NCBI RefSeq assembly: GCF_002102255.1
Contig: NZ_LQPH01000076.1
Location: forward strand, 1 to 64,000
DNA length: 64,000 nt
DNA from: Mycobacterium nebraskense
GTDB lineage: Bacteria > Actinomycetota > Actinomycetes > Mycobacteriales > Mycobacteriaceae
Direction of reading: 5' to 3'
Made by a program: the position numbers and the translations under genes. The notes beneath the pieces are model-generated. The model saw only the letters and a list, made by a program, of their open reading frames with translations, did not search any database and was not told the DNA's origin. Of the stretch, positions 8,411 through 16,780 are shown piece by piece (within the stretch, counting starts at the first letter, position 1; every line of letters begins with the position of its first letter).

Positions 8411-8647
8411 CGTTCACCCCAAATCGCCGGGGCCGCGGTGGCTTTCACCCCGCATCGCTACAACCAAGACGAAGTTGCTCTCGAGCTCACCGAATTCACC
8501 GATCCAGGGTTCCTGCGCTTCGCGCATACGACGGGGGTCGACCATCGCAACCTCGCACTGCCGCTCTCGCGTTATCCACGGTTGAGCGGCTTCACCGAAG
8601 CGAACGATGCCTATCTCGAGGTCGCCGTCGACCGCGGCCTGGTTTGA
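8411..8647 (+). pseudogene. Type III polyketide synthase remnant (N-terminal fragment only)
   Basis: The frame reading IAGAAVAFTPHRYNQDEV, then TGVDHRNLALPLSRYP and FTEANDAYLEVAVD matches the first ~75 residues of mycobacterial chalcone-synthase-like enzymes (Pks10/Pks11/Pks18 type, which read IAG..ALPPHRYSQSE..., RHL.LPL..YP and ANDxxIEVAVDLG). It stops at TGA 8645-8647 exactly where the family continues into helix DLGEQA, and the remaining ~270 residues, including the Cys-His-Asn catalytic triad, are absent. No clear start codon exists; the nearest in-frame candidate is GTG 8438, inside the homologous region, and the frame runs back into the molybdoenzyme gene. It is best read as a decayed fragment left by a deletion. 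Confidence 0.75.
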
Positions 8648-8662
8648 GGACTGTCCGAGCGA

Positions 8663-9508
8663 TCAGGGAGCGATGGGACGATTCGTCCACTCGCGGTCAG
8701 GCCGGCGCGACGAGCGGTACCAACCGCCCGCCGCGCCGGTACCGCCGTCGGTCGGGATGGTGTGGCCGGTGACGAACGCCGACAAGTCCGAGGCCAGAAA
8801 CAGGATCACCCGGGCCTGATCCTCGGGCACACCCATTCGGCCCACCGGAACCCACTGGGGCCACTGTGTCTGCTCGTCGGCCGACAGCCACTGCGAGTAG
8901 GGCACCTGAAGGGATTCCGTGACGTCGGGGGCGATCGCGTTGACCCGCACCCCTTGCCCGCCCACCTGCACCGCAAGGCTGCGGGTGAACTGAATGACGG
9001 CCGCCTTGAGAGCCGCATAGACAGGATCTTCCGGGTAGCCGCGCAGGCCCTCGACGGAGGAGACGTTGACGACCGCACCGGCCCGTCGGGTGACCATGGC
9101 CGGCAGAAACGCGTGGGTGACCAGGAAGACGTGATGCAGATTGATCCGGTAGAGGTCGTCCCAGAGTTGGGGGTCGGTGTCGACGAAGCTTCCCGGATGC
9201 CGCAGCCAGTGACCCACATTGTTGACCAGCACGTCCACCCGGCCGTAGCGATCCAGCACCGAACGCGCCATGTCATTGACCGCGGCCGCGTCACGGACGT
9301 CGGTGACCACCGCGACCGCCGATCCGCCCGAGGCCGCGATGTCGTCGACCGTCCGAGCGGCAAGCCCGCCGTCGATGTCGACGATGACCACGTGTGCGCC
9401 GTGTTGAGCGAACAGCCGCGCGGTGGCCGCGCCGATGCCCCCACCACCGCCCGTCACCACCGCGACCCGGTCATCCAGCAGCGCGTCAGCGCGCGTTTCG
9501 GCGTTCAT
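8663..9508 (-). CDS. Short-chain dehydrogenase/reductase
   Basis: 281-residue classical SDR. The NAD(P) site is TGGGGGIGAA near residue 20, with VDID after strand two suggesting NAD preference. NNVGHW follows, the catalytic Ser is in NVSSVEG, and the YxxxK pair is in VYAALKAA. The C-terminus contains TDGGTGAAGGWYRSS, longer than the usual ending. It is transcribed toward the PKS remnant and divergently from the HSL esterase, with 193 bases between starts. The substrate is unknown; the neighbourhood suggests a hydroxy-lipid or hydroxysteroid. Confidence 0.85.
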   Translation of the reverse strand: MNAETRADALLDDRVAVVTGGGGGIGAATARLFAQHGAHVVIVDIDGGLAARTVDDIAASGGSAVAVVTDVRDAAAVNDMARSVLDRYGRVDVLVNNVGHWLRHPGSFVDTDPQLWDDLYRINLHHVFLVTHAFLPAMVTRRAGAVVNVSSVEGLRGYPEDPVYAALKAAVIQFTRSLAVQVGGQGVRVNAIAPDVTESLQVPYSQWLSADEQTQWPQWVPVGRMGVPEDQARVILFLASDLSAFVTGHTIPTDGGTGAAGGWYRSSRRPDREWTNRPIAP

Positions 9509-9701
9509 CGCTCATATCTTGGGCCACTGGGCGGAGATTGGCCGGAAATTGGCGAGCCCGGGCCGGCGAAGCGCCGAACAATTTTATATACCCACCCGCC
9601 AGCGGGGGTAAACCGTGATGTACCCAACATTCGCGCCGCCTTCACCCACAGTTTTTCCGGCCCACGGGCGGGTATTCCGTGCGCACTTAGGAGGGATTGC
9701 A
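9509..9701. other. Divergent intergenic region between SDR and esterase
   Basis: This 193-base gap separates two divergent genes. It holds an unusually A/T-rich stretch, ATTTTATATA (9581-9590), and a small CCCGC-CA-GCGGG hairpin (9595-9606). Either could belong to a promoter, but no matching -35 element is evident, so no promoter is called. No coding sequence is seen. Confidence 0.4.
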
Positions 9702-10739
9702 ATGGTTAGCACCACCGCTCCAAGTCGCGTATTGCCAAGTGGCGCAATGAAGCGGCGAGTCCACCATCGCCACAGTCCGCAATCGGTGGCGGTTTCGTTG
9801 GCCAGCCGGTTGATCGTGAAGAACACCGTGCGTGCCTGGGCCTTTACGCCGAAAGCACACTGGCCATTCGAATACGTCGACAGTTTCGCGGGTTTGGTGC
9901 CGCGCATCGGCATGTCGGCCAACATCGAACCGGTGCGGCTGGAAGACTGTGCCGCCGAGTGGGTTTGCGCCCCCGGCGCATCGACGGACCGGGCGATCCT
10001 CTATCTGCACGGCGGTGCCTTCCTCACCTGCGGCCTCAACACGCACCGCTCGGTGGTCACCCGCCTGTCGAAGGCCGCGGATGCCGCCGTACTCACCGTC
10101 GGATACCGAAAGCTGCCCTCGCACCACATCACCGATGCGATCGACGACGGAATGAACGGGCTGCGCTGGCTGCAGGATCGCGGTTTTGACGGCGACCAGG
10201 TGGTTGTAGCCGGCGACTCGGCCGGAGGATATCTCGCTTTCATGACCGCGCTTTCGGCCATTAGCAGCGAGGTGATGAGGCCCGCGGGGATCGCGACCAT
10301 TTCACCGTTCACCGATGCCGACCCGGCCCGAAAGCTGCGGCACCGCAACGCGCGCAAGTGCTCAATGTTCACCCGCGGGGCGTTGTCGGTGTTCGCCGAG
10401 TACCTCAGCCAGGCAAAGGTTTTGGAGGGGCGGGCGGAGTCCGCCGTGGCTTCACCGGTGGACGCCGATCTGTCCTCCTTGCCGCCGGTGACCATTCATG
10501 CCAGCTCCGACGAGCTGCTGCTCCCAGACGCCGAACTCATGGCAAAGCGCTTGGAAGCCAGCGGGATTCCGTGCGATCTGCACCTATGGGACGGACAGAT
10601 TCACGATTTCCCGTTGGCGGCGGACATCCTGCCTGAAGGAAGGCGAGCGATTCGCTATATCGGAAATTTCGTCAAGGACGTCACCGCCGTGCCCCAGCCG
10701 TGGCGCCGTAGCCTGCACACCGCCGCGGCGGCCGGCTAG
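9702..10739 (+). CDS. HSL-family alpha/beta hydrolase (esterase/lipase)
   Basis: 345-residue hydrolase of the hormone-sensitive lipase family. The oxyanion motif HGGAF lies near residue 108, the nucleophile is in GDSAGGY near 176, the acid is probably in ASSDELLLPDAE, and the catalytic His is in IHDFPL. The first 60 residues are basic and hydrophobic (FTPKAHWPFEYVDSF), as in several mycobacterial Lip proteins. ATG 9702 is selected because AGGAGGG stands upstream; an in-frame start at 9615 lacks a ribosome site. The natural ester is not predictable. It is followed after 81 bases by the Rv1747-like transporter. Confidence 0.85.
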   Translation: MVSTTAPSRVLPSGAMKRRVHHRHSPQSVAVSLASRLIVKNTVRAWAFTPKAHWPFEYVDSFAGLVPRIGMSANIEPVRLEDCAAEWVCAPGASTDRAILYLHGGAFLTCGLNTHRSVVTRLSKAADAAVLTVGYRKLPSHHITDAIDDGMNGLRWLQDRGFDGDQVVVAGDSAGGYLAFMTALSAISSEVMRPAGIATISPFTDADPARKLRHRNARKCSMFTRGALSVFAEYLSQAKVLEGRAESAVASPVDADLSSLPPVTIHASSDELLLPDAELMAKRLEASGIPCDLHLWDGQIHDFPLAADILPEGRRAIRYIGNFVKDVTAVPQPWRRSLHTAAAAG

Positions 10740-10820
10740 CAAACTTGCGGAAGTGGCCGTGGCGCTGGCGCGCCGATATTCGGCGCCCGATTCGCGCGGC
10801 TGCCGATACAGTTGGTCGTG

Positions 10821-13490
10821 ATGAGCCGACCAGCCCCACCTGTGTTGACCGTGCGGTACGAGGGATCCGAGCGCACGTTCGCCGCAGGCAACGATGTAGC
10901 GATCGGGCGTGATCTCCGCGCCGACGTCCGCGTGGCACATCCCCTGATTTCCCGCACGCACCTCATCGTCCGATTCGACCAGGGCCGATGGATCGCCATC
11001 GACAACGGCAGCCTCAACGGGCTGTTCGTCAACCACCAGCGCGTGCCCACGGTCGACATCCAGGACGGCCTGCGCGTCAACATCGGCAATCCGGACGGCC
11101 CGGCGCTGACCTTCGAGGTCGGTCGCCACCAGGGCTCGGCCGGGCGACCCCCGTTGACGACCTCGATACCGATCGTCAACCCGGCCACCGCGGCGAGCCT
11201 CCACGCGCCCCTGGCCCAGCCGCCGGGCGCGCACTGGCCCGGCCAGCCTCAGCAGCCCGCGTCGGCCTCCTTTCGCCAGCCCACGCATCAGCCCAGCGGG
11301 CCGCAGCCCGTCCATCCGCCGAGCGCGTCGTTGCCGAGCCACCCGTCGGCCCCGCAGCCGCGGTATCCGACCGGTGGCCACCCCGCGGCACCGCCGAGCG
11401 GAGCGCAACACGCCCCGCAGATCTACCGCTCGCAGCCGATGAAAGCGCCCCCGGCCCAAGCCGGGGAGCCGACGGGGCTGGAGACCGGGCACGTCGGCGG
11501 TGACGCGGCGAACATCGCGACATCGATGATGAAGATCCTGCGGCCGGGCAGGGCGGTCGAGTCGACGCCGGGCGCGATCAAGATCGGCCGGGCCAACGAC
11601 AACGACATCGTCATTCCCGAAGTGCTGGCATCGCGCCACCACGCCACCCTGATCCCGACGCCGCACGGCACCGAGATTCACGACAACCGCAGCATCAACG
11701 GCACCTTCGTGAACGGCGCCCGGGTCGACGCGGCCGTGCTGCACGACGGCGACGTCGTCACGATCGGCAACATCGACCTCGTCTTCGCCGGCGGCACGCT
11801 GGCCCGCCGCGACGAGAGCGCGACCGCGACCCGCACCGGCGGACTGGACGTGCGCGGCGTGACGTGGACGATCGAGAACAACAAGACGCTGCTGGACGAC
11901 ATCTCGTTGGGCGCGCAGCCCGGGACGCTGACGGCCGTCATCGGACCGTCGGGTGCGGGCAAGTCGACGTTCGCCAGGTTGGTCGCGGGGTACACGCACC
12001 CGACCAGAGGCACGGTTGCGTTCGAGGGCCACAACGTCCACGCCGAGTACGCCTCGCTGCGCAGCAGGATCGGAATGGTGCCCCAGGACGACGTGGTGCA
12101 CGGCCAGCTCACGGTGCAGCAGGCGTTGATGTATGCGGCCGAGCTGCGGCTGCCGCCGGACACGACCAAGGACGACCGGGCTCAGGTGGTGGCCCGGGTG
12201 CTCGAGGAACTCGAGATGACCCAGCACCTGCACACCCGGGTCGACAAGCTCTCCGGCGGCCAGCGCAAACGCGCATCGGTCGCCCTGGAGCTGCTCACCG
12301 GGCCGTCGCTGCTGATCCTCGACGAGCCGACCTCCGGCCTGGACCCGGCGCTGGACCGCCAGGTGATGACCATGCTGCGCCAGCTGGCCGACGCGGGTCG
12401 TGTCGTGCTCGTGGTCACCCACTCGCTGACCTACCTGGACGTGTGCGATCAGGTTCTGCTGCTGGCCCCCGGCGGCAAGACCGCCTTCTGCGGGCCGCCC
12501 AGCCAGATCGGGCCGGCCATGGGCACGACGAACTGGGCCGACATCTTCAGCACGGTCGCGGGCGACCCCGACGGCGCCAAAACGCGGTACCTGGCGCGGA
12601 CGGGCCCGCAGCCACCACCGCCCCCCGCGCAGCAGCCCGCCGACCTCGGCGACCCCTCGCACACGAGCCTGGTCCGGCAGTTCTCCACGATCGCCAGGCG
12701 CCAGGTCCGGTTGATCTTCTCCGACCGCGGCTACTTCGTCTTCCTGGCGCTGCTCCCGTTCATCATGGGATCGCTGTCCATGTCGGTGCCCGGAGATGTC
12801 GGGTTCGGTAAGCCGAACCCCATGGGATCCGCGCCCACCGAGCCGGGGCAGATCCTGGTCTTGCTCAATGTGGGAGCGGTCTTCATGGGCACGGCGCTGA
12901 CCATCCGCGACCTCATCGGCGAGCGGGCGATCTTCCTGCGCGAACAGGCTGTAGGTCTGTCCACCAGCGCATACCTACTGGCAAAGGTCTGTGTCTATAC
13001 CATGTTCGCGATCGTCCAGTCGGCGATCGTGACGGTCATCGCGATCCTCGGCAAGGGTGGCCCGACTCAGGGTGCCGTGGCGTTGGGTATGCCCAATCTG
13101 GAGCTGTTCGTCGACGTCGCCATGACCACGGTCGCCTCGGCGATGCTCGGGTTGCTGCTGTCCTCCATCGCCAAGTCGAACGAACAGATCATGCCGTTGC
13201 TCGTCGTGGCGGTCATGTCGCAGCTCGTGTTCTCCGGCGGCATGATTCCGGTCACCGGGCGCCTCGGTCTCGACCAGATGTCCTGGGCCACCCCGGCCAG
13301 ATGGGGCTTCGCGGCGTCAGCCTCCACCATCGACCTGCTCACGTTGGAACAGGCGGTGCCGTCCGTCGCGCACGACGCGCACTGGCGCCACGCGGCCGGG
13401 GCGTGGACGTTCGACATGGCCATGCTGGTGGTGCTCAGCGTGTTCTACCTGAGCTTCGTGCGCTGGAAGATCCGGCTCAAGGGCGGCTGA
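10821..13490 (+). CDS. FHA-domain ABC transporter (Rv1747 homologue)
   Basis: 889-residue fused exporter closely matching Rv1747 of M. tuberculosis along its length. The order is FHA1 (about 10-105, with GRDLRADV, SRTH and DNGSLNG), a Pro/Gln/His-rich linker (about 107-245), FHA2 (about 250-325, GRANDND, SRHH), the ABC domain (about 340-570, Walker A GPSGAGKS at 375-382, signature LSGGQRKR, Walker B LLILDEPT) and six or so membrane helices to the end. Rv1747 is phosphorylated on linker threonines by PknF and binds it through the FHA domains. ATG 10821 gives MSRPAPPVL, matching the Rv1747 start; an upstream TTG at 10812 is less likely. No pknF is adjacent here, and the linker differs strongly from Rv1747. 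Confidence 0.95.
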   Translation: MSRPAPPVLTVRYEGSERTFAAGNDVAIGRDLRADVRVAHPLISRTHLIVRFDQGRWIAIDNGSLNGLFVNHQRVPTVDIQDGLRVNIGNPDGPALTFEVGRHQGSAGRPPLTTSIPIVNPATAASLHAPLAQPPGAHWPGQPQQPASASFRQPTHQPSGPQPVHPPSASLPSHPSAPQPRYPTGGHPAAPPSGAQHAPQIYRSQPMKAPPAQAGEPTGLETGHVGGDAANIATSMMKILRPGRAVESTPGAIKIGRANDNDIVIPEVLASRHHATLIPTPHGTEIHDNRSINGTFVNGARVDAAVLHDGDVVTIGNIDLVFAGGTLARRDESATATRTGGLDVRGVTWTIENNKTLLDDISLGAQPGTLTAVIGPSGAGKSTFARLVAGYTHPTRGTVAFEGHNVHAEYASLRSRIGMVPQDDVVHGQLTVQQALMYAAELRLPPDTTKDDRAQVVARVLEELEMTQHLHTRVDKLSGGQRKRASVALELLTGPSLLILDEPTSGLDPALDRQVMTMLRQLADAGRVVLVVTHSLTYLDVCDQVLLLAPGGKTAFCGPPSQIGPAMGTTNWADIFSTVAGDPDGAKTRYLARTGPQPPPPPAQQPADLGDPSHTSLVRQFSTIARRQVRLIFSDRGYFVFLALLPFIMGSLSMSVPGDVGFGKPNPMGSAPTEPGQILVLLNVGAVFMGTALTIRDLIGERAIFLREQAVGLSTSAYLLAKVCVYTMFAIVQSAIVTVIAILGKGGPTQGAVALGMPNLELFVDVAMTTVASAMLGLLLSSIAKSNEQIMPLLVVAVMSQLVFSGGMIPVTGRLGLDQMSWATPARWGFAASASTIDLLTLEQAVPSVAHDAHWRHAAGAWTFDMAMLVVLSVFYLSFVRWKIRLKGG

Positions 13491-13502
13491 CACCGCGCCG
13501 GG

Positions 13503-13667
13503 TCAGGCTCCCTTGCGGATCACCTGGTCGGCTGCGGCGCGCATGCGATCCGACAGCTGAAGCAGACTGTGCTCGCCCACCCCGAGCGGAAGGGTGTATG
13601 CCAGTTGCCGCAATTCGACCGCATAGTTGCGCAAGTCTTCGCGGAGGCGCGTCTCAACAGTGGGCAT
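13503..13667 (-). CDS. Small protein, 54 residues
   Basis: A short frame runs MPTVETRLREDLRNYAVELR to ADQVIRKGA. It is preceded by GGGAGATGTC before ATG 13667, a good ribosome site, and its amphipathic helical pattern (LREDLRNYAVELRQLAY, then LLQLSDRMRAAADQVI) is unlike a random frame. It converges on the Rv1747-like gene, ending 12 bases from that stop. I recognise no family or function. A two-helix DNA- or protein-binding adaptor is possible but unsupported. Confidence 0.65.
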   Translation of the reverse strand: MPTVETRLREDLRNYAVELRQLAYTLPLGVGEHSLLQLSDRMRAAADQVIRKGA

Positions 13668-13850
13668 GACATCTCCCTCGGGCTGCGGCCGGGCAAAGGT
13701 CCTGGTCCGCGTCGACCAGCCGATGTGAAAATCTTCGCAGCCCTACCGCAGATCGGCGAGAGCGCCGATGCGAATTAACGGGAGTTTGACAGCGTCTTTA
13801 CAGTCGGAGCTCCCAATCGAACCTCCGGCGCGCCGCCGAGCGTAAGGTCG

Positions 13851-13878
13851 CGGCGAAATCCCGGGCGCATTTTCGCCG
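13851..13878. promoter_or_regulatory. Inverted repeat CGGCGAAA-N12-TTTCGCCG
   Basis: Perfect 8-base arms at 13851-13858 and 13871-13878 are separated by 12 bases. The element lies 69 bases upstream of the first acyl-CoA dehydrogenase of the igr-like operon. It could be an operator with half-sites about two helical turns apart, or an RNA hairpin in the leader. It does not match the KstR or KstR2 operator patterns I know. Confidence 0.45.
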
Positions 13879-13905
13879 TGGCGTTACGCTGGCGCTGCTT
13901 GGTGG

Positions 13906-13936
13906 AAAGGCCTTCAGAAAGGCTTCAGAAAGGCAG
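13906..13936 (+). repeat. Short tandem repeat in operon leader
   Basis: AAAGGCCTTCAG, AAAGGCTTCAG and AAAGGCAG follow one another directly, ending 10 bases before the ATG of the first dehydrogenase. The units supply several AAAGG purine-rich segments, so the repeat may affect ribosome binding; a simple slippage product is equally possible. Confidence 0.5.
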
Positions 13937-13946
13937 AGGCGCCCGA

Positions 13947-15137
13947 ATGGATTTCGAACTCGACGCCGGGCAGCGCGCTTGGCTGGCCGAGGTCCGCGAG
14001 TTCCTCCACGCCAACGTCACCGCAGAGTTGCGAGCCGAGCTCGCCGAGCATGACCTGGAGTTCCCCGACGGCGAGGTGGCGCGGTTCCGTCGCAGGATCG
14101 GGGAGAAGGGCTGGTTCGGGCTGAACTGGCCGCGCGAGTACGGCGGCCTTGCCGGCGAGAGGGGCCTCGGTGCCATCCACCTGCATCTGCTGATGAGCGA
14201 ATTCGAGTACTGGGGCGTGCCCGGGCCCGATCTGACGGTCACGTCCGTGGCGCCGATGATCATGCGGCACGGCACCGAACGGAACAAATCCGAATGGCTG
14301 CCGCTGATCGCCAAAGGCGAAATGGTCTGCGCCGTAGGGTATTCCGAGCCTGAGGCGGGCACCGACCTGGCCAACCTGCGCACCAGTGCCGTCCTCGACG
14401 GCGACGAATGGGTGATCAACGGCACCAAGATCTGGAACAGCGGCGCCCAGCGAGCCACCCACGAGTGGCTCTGCGTACGCACCGATCCCAACGGTGTTCG
14501 CCATCGGGGCATCTCGGTCATCATCGTCCCGATCGACAGCCCCGGCGTGGCCATCCGCCCGCTGTACGCGTGGTCGGGCTATCGCACCAACGAGGTGCAC
14601 TTCCGCGATGTGCGGGTGCCGGTCACCAACCTGGTGGGCGAAGTCAACCGCGGCTGGACGTACATCACCGGCGCGCTGGATCTCGAACGCGGTGCGCTGA
14701 CCAACGCGGGCGACCTGCGTCGCGCCGTGGAGGAGCTGCGTGAGCTCTCGCGCACGCCGCGCCGTGACGGCACGGTGCCCTCCGAGAGCCCGTCGCTGCG
14801 GCGCCGGCTCGCGCAGGCCGAGGCCGACGTGGCGGTGGCCACGCTGATGGGCTACGAGGCCGCGTCGATCCTGGACAGCGGTGTCATCCCGTCGGTGGAG
14901 GTCAGCGTCGAGAAGGTCTTCACCAGCGAACTGCGCCAGCGCATCGCCGTGCTGGCGCTCGATCTGCTCGGCCCGGACGGTTTACTGGCGCACCGCAACC
15001 AACATGCGCCGCTGGCCGGCAAGTTCGAGCGGCTCTACCGCGCCGCGCCCCTGATGCGGTTCGGCGGTGGTACCAACGAGGTGCTCCGCGACATCATCGC
15101 CCAGCGCGGGCACAAGATGCCCAGCTACGGGCGCTAA
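13947..15137 (+). CDS. Acyl-CoA dehydrogenase, FadE-type (subunit with GGTNE loop)
   Basis: 396-residue dehydrogenase that would desaturate an acyl-CoA at C2-C3 using FAD. It has GWFGLNWPREYGG near 52, the flavin-face motif GYSEPEAGTDLANL near 135 and the C-terminal loop FGGGTNEVLRDIIAQRG near 375. It lacks the RxxFG segment that in homotetrameric enzymes contacts the neighbour's FAD, while the next gene has that segment and lacks the GGTNE loop. This complementarity is the pattern of the mycobacterial alpha2-beta2 dehydrogenases (ChsE1-ChsE2, ChsE4-ChsE5). ATG 13947 follows AGAGGC. It is the first gene of a tight operon of six genes. Confidence 0.9.
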   Translation: MDFELDAGQRAWLAEVREFLHANVTAELRAELAEHDLEFPDGEVARFRRRIGEKGWFGLNWPREYGGLAGERGLGAIHLHLLMSEFEYWGVPGPDLTVTSVAPMIMRHGTERNKSEWLPLIAKGEMVCAVGYSEPEAGTDLANLRTSAVLDGDEWVINGTKIWNSGAQRATHEWLCVRTDPNGVRHRGISVIIVPIDSPGVAIRPLYAWSGYRTNEVHFRDVRVPVTNLVGEVNRGWTYITGALDLERGALTNAGDLRRAVEELRELSRTPRRDGTVPSESPSLRRRLAQAEADVAVATLMGYEAASILDSGVIPSVEVSVEKVFTSELRQRIAVLALDLLGPDGLLAHRNQHAPLAGKFERLYRAAPLMRFGGGTNEVLRDIIAQRGHKMPSYGR

Positions 15138-15141
15138 ACCG

Positions 15142-16266
15142 ATGAAAGCGATACCCACCGTTGAACAGCGCGAGTTCGCCTCGGCGTTGCGCGCCCTGCT
15201 GGCGGCCGAAAGCCCCGTGCCGTTGGTGCGCGCGCTGAACGAGCCGGACGCGGACCGTCGCACCCCGGCGCTGTGGAAGGCGTTGACCGAGGCGGGTGTC
15301 CTCGGGCTGGCCGTCGCCGAGGAGTACGGCGGCTCCGGCGGCTCCCTGGACGATCTCGCCGTCTTCTACACCGAGGCCGGCCGCGCGCTGTGCCCGACGA
15401 CGATCCACAGCAGCATTCAAGCCGCGCTCACGATCGACCAGCTCGGCTCCCCGGACGCCAAGAGCACCTGGCTCCCGCCCCTGGCATGCGGTACGGCCCG
15501 CGGCACCACGGCGCTCTGGAACGCGCGTGACGCCGCCGTCGTGTCCGCCCCGCTGCGTGCCGACCCCGCGTCGACGCAGTGGCGGCTCAACGGCATCGCG
15601 GACTACGTAGCCGACGCCGACGTCGCCGACGTCATCGTGATTTCGGCTGCGGCGCAAGGACGTACGCTGGCCTTCGTCATCAACGCCGAAGCAACCGGTG
15701 TGAGCATGGAACCGCTCGCCATGGCGGGCGGGCATCGGGCGTTCACGGTGCACTTCGACGACGTCATGGTCACGGGCGACGCGCTGCTCGGTGACGCCGC
15801 TCCCTCAGCATTGCGGCGGGTGGCCAATGCGGCCGTGGCGTTGGGGTCGCTCGACTTGGTGGGAGTCGGGCAGGCGGTCATCGACCGCACCGTCGAATAC
15901 ACCACGTTGCGTCACCAATTCGGCCGGCCCATCGCGTCCTTCCAGGCCGCGCAGCACCTGGTCGCCGACATGCACATCGCCCTGGCGGCGGCGCGGTTGG
16001 CCGCGCATGCGGCGGTGTTCTGGATTGCGCGCGGTCGCACGGCGACCCGGGAAACCGCCATCGCGCGCATGCACGCGGCCACCGCGGCCAGGTTGATCAC
16101 GTTGAATGCCCACCAATTGCACGGCGGCATGGGATATGTCACCGAGACCGATCTGCATCTGTGGACCGAGCGGGCACGGCTGGGCTCGACGTGGGGCGGC
16201 GGGGCGGACGTCGCCGCATCGTGGCTGGAGGAGACATTGGACGAGAACTCAGAGGAGTGCCGGTGA
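15142..16266 (+). CDS. Acyl-CoA dehydrogenase, FadE-type (subunit with RxxFG segment)
   Basis: 374-residue partner dehydrogenase starting four bases after the first. It carries LGLAVAEEYGGSGG near 52 and TLRHQFGRPIASFQAAQHLV near 255, the FAD-contacting segment missing in its neighbour. Its own C-terminus has LHGGMGYVTETDLHLW and TWGGGADVAASW in place of a GGTNE loop. The two are therefore expected to form one heteromeric enzyme with composite FAD sites. In the cholesterol pathway such paired enzymes handle bulky steroid acyl-CoAs; a bulky substrate is likely here too. It is translated probably by coupling with the upstream gene. Confidence 0.9.
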   Translation: MKAIPTVEQREFASALRALLAAESPVPLVRALNEPDADRRTPALWKALTEAGVLGLAVAEEYGGSGGSLDDLAVFYTEAGRALCPTTIHSSIQAALTIDQLGSPDAKSTWLPPLACGTARGTTALWNARDAAVVSAPLRADPASTQWRLNGIADYVADADVADVIVISAAAQGRTLAFVINAEATGVSMEPLAMAGGHRAFTVHFDDVMVTGDALLGDAAPSALRRVANAAVALGSLDLVGVGQAVIDRTVEYTTLRHQFGRPIASFQAAQHLVADMHIALAAARLAAHAAVFWIARGRTATRETAIARMHAATAARLITLNAHQLHGGMGYVTETDLHLWTERARLGSTWGGGADVAASWLEETLDENSEECR

Positions 16267-16272
16267 GCTCGA

Positions 16273-16773
16273 ATGAACGATGACAGCTTGATCGACGCCG
16301 AATCGGCGTCCCGCATCGGCACCGTCGCCGCGTCCGCGACGGGCGAGGTGAACCGGCGCGACTGGCAACGGTGGGCCGCGGCGATCGGTGACCACAACCC
16401 GTTATGGTTCGACCCGGATTACGCCAGGGCCAACGGCTTTCGGGACATCATTTGCCCTCCGCTCTTTCTGCAGTATGCCGTGCTCGGCGTCACGCACCTC
16501 GAGGCGTTGCGGCCCGACGGTTCCTCGGGCGCGATTTCGGGCAGCCTCGCGTTTCCCAGTGCGCCGAAGCGGATGGCCGGCGGCGAGAGCTTCACCTTTC
16601 ATCTGCCCGCCTACCACCGCGACGACGTCGAAATGGTGCGCACCATTTCCTCGATCGTCGAAAAGAGCGGCCGCTCCGGCAGATTCGTTCTGGTTACCTG
16701 GCACACGGTGTACCGGAACCAGCACCAAGACCTGCTCGCCGAAGCGTCGACTTCGATGATCGCGCGCCCCTAG
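16273..16773 (+). CDS. MaoC-like (R)-specific enoyl-CoA hydratase subunit, FAS1-dehydratase type
   Basis: 166-residue hot-dog protein related to the N-terminal MaoC dehydratase domain: WQRWAAAIGDHNPLWFDPDYA is followed by FRDIICPPLFLQYAVLG and FVLVTWHTVYRNQ. In two-subunit hydratases such as ChsH1-ChsH2 or HadAB, one such subunit supplies substrate-binding surface and the other the active site. The second hot-dog gene follows after seven bases. ATG 16273 lies after a potential out-of-frame GTG, and the spacing from the previous stop is six bases. Confidence 0.86.
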   Translation: MNDDSLIDAESASRIGTVAASATGEVNRRDWQRWAAAIGDHNPLWFDPDYARANGFRDIICPPLFLQYAVLGVTHLEALRPDGSSGAISGSLAFPSAPKRMAGGESFTFHLPAYHRDDVEMVRTISSIVEKSGRSGRFVLVTWHTVYRNQHQDLLAEASTSMIARP

Positions 16774-16780
16774 GAGCGTC

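Noticed and set aside
9595-9606. CCCGC-CA-GCGGG hairpin between SDR and esterase genes
   Set aside because: The loop of two bases is too short for a stable hairpin and the location between divergent starts does not fit a terminator.
10584-12662. A long open frame on the minus strand opposite the Rv1747-like gene
   Set aside because: It is Arg/Gly/His-rich and antisense to a gene whose protein is clearly conserved; such shadow frames are common in high-GC DNA.
13786-13791. TTGACA upstream of the igr-like operon
   Set aside because: No acceptable -10 sequence is found 16-18 bases downstream, so it was not called a promoter.
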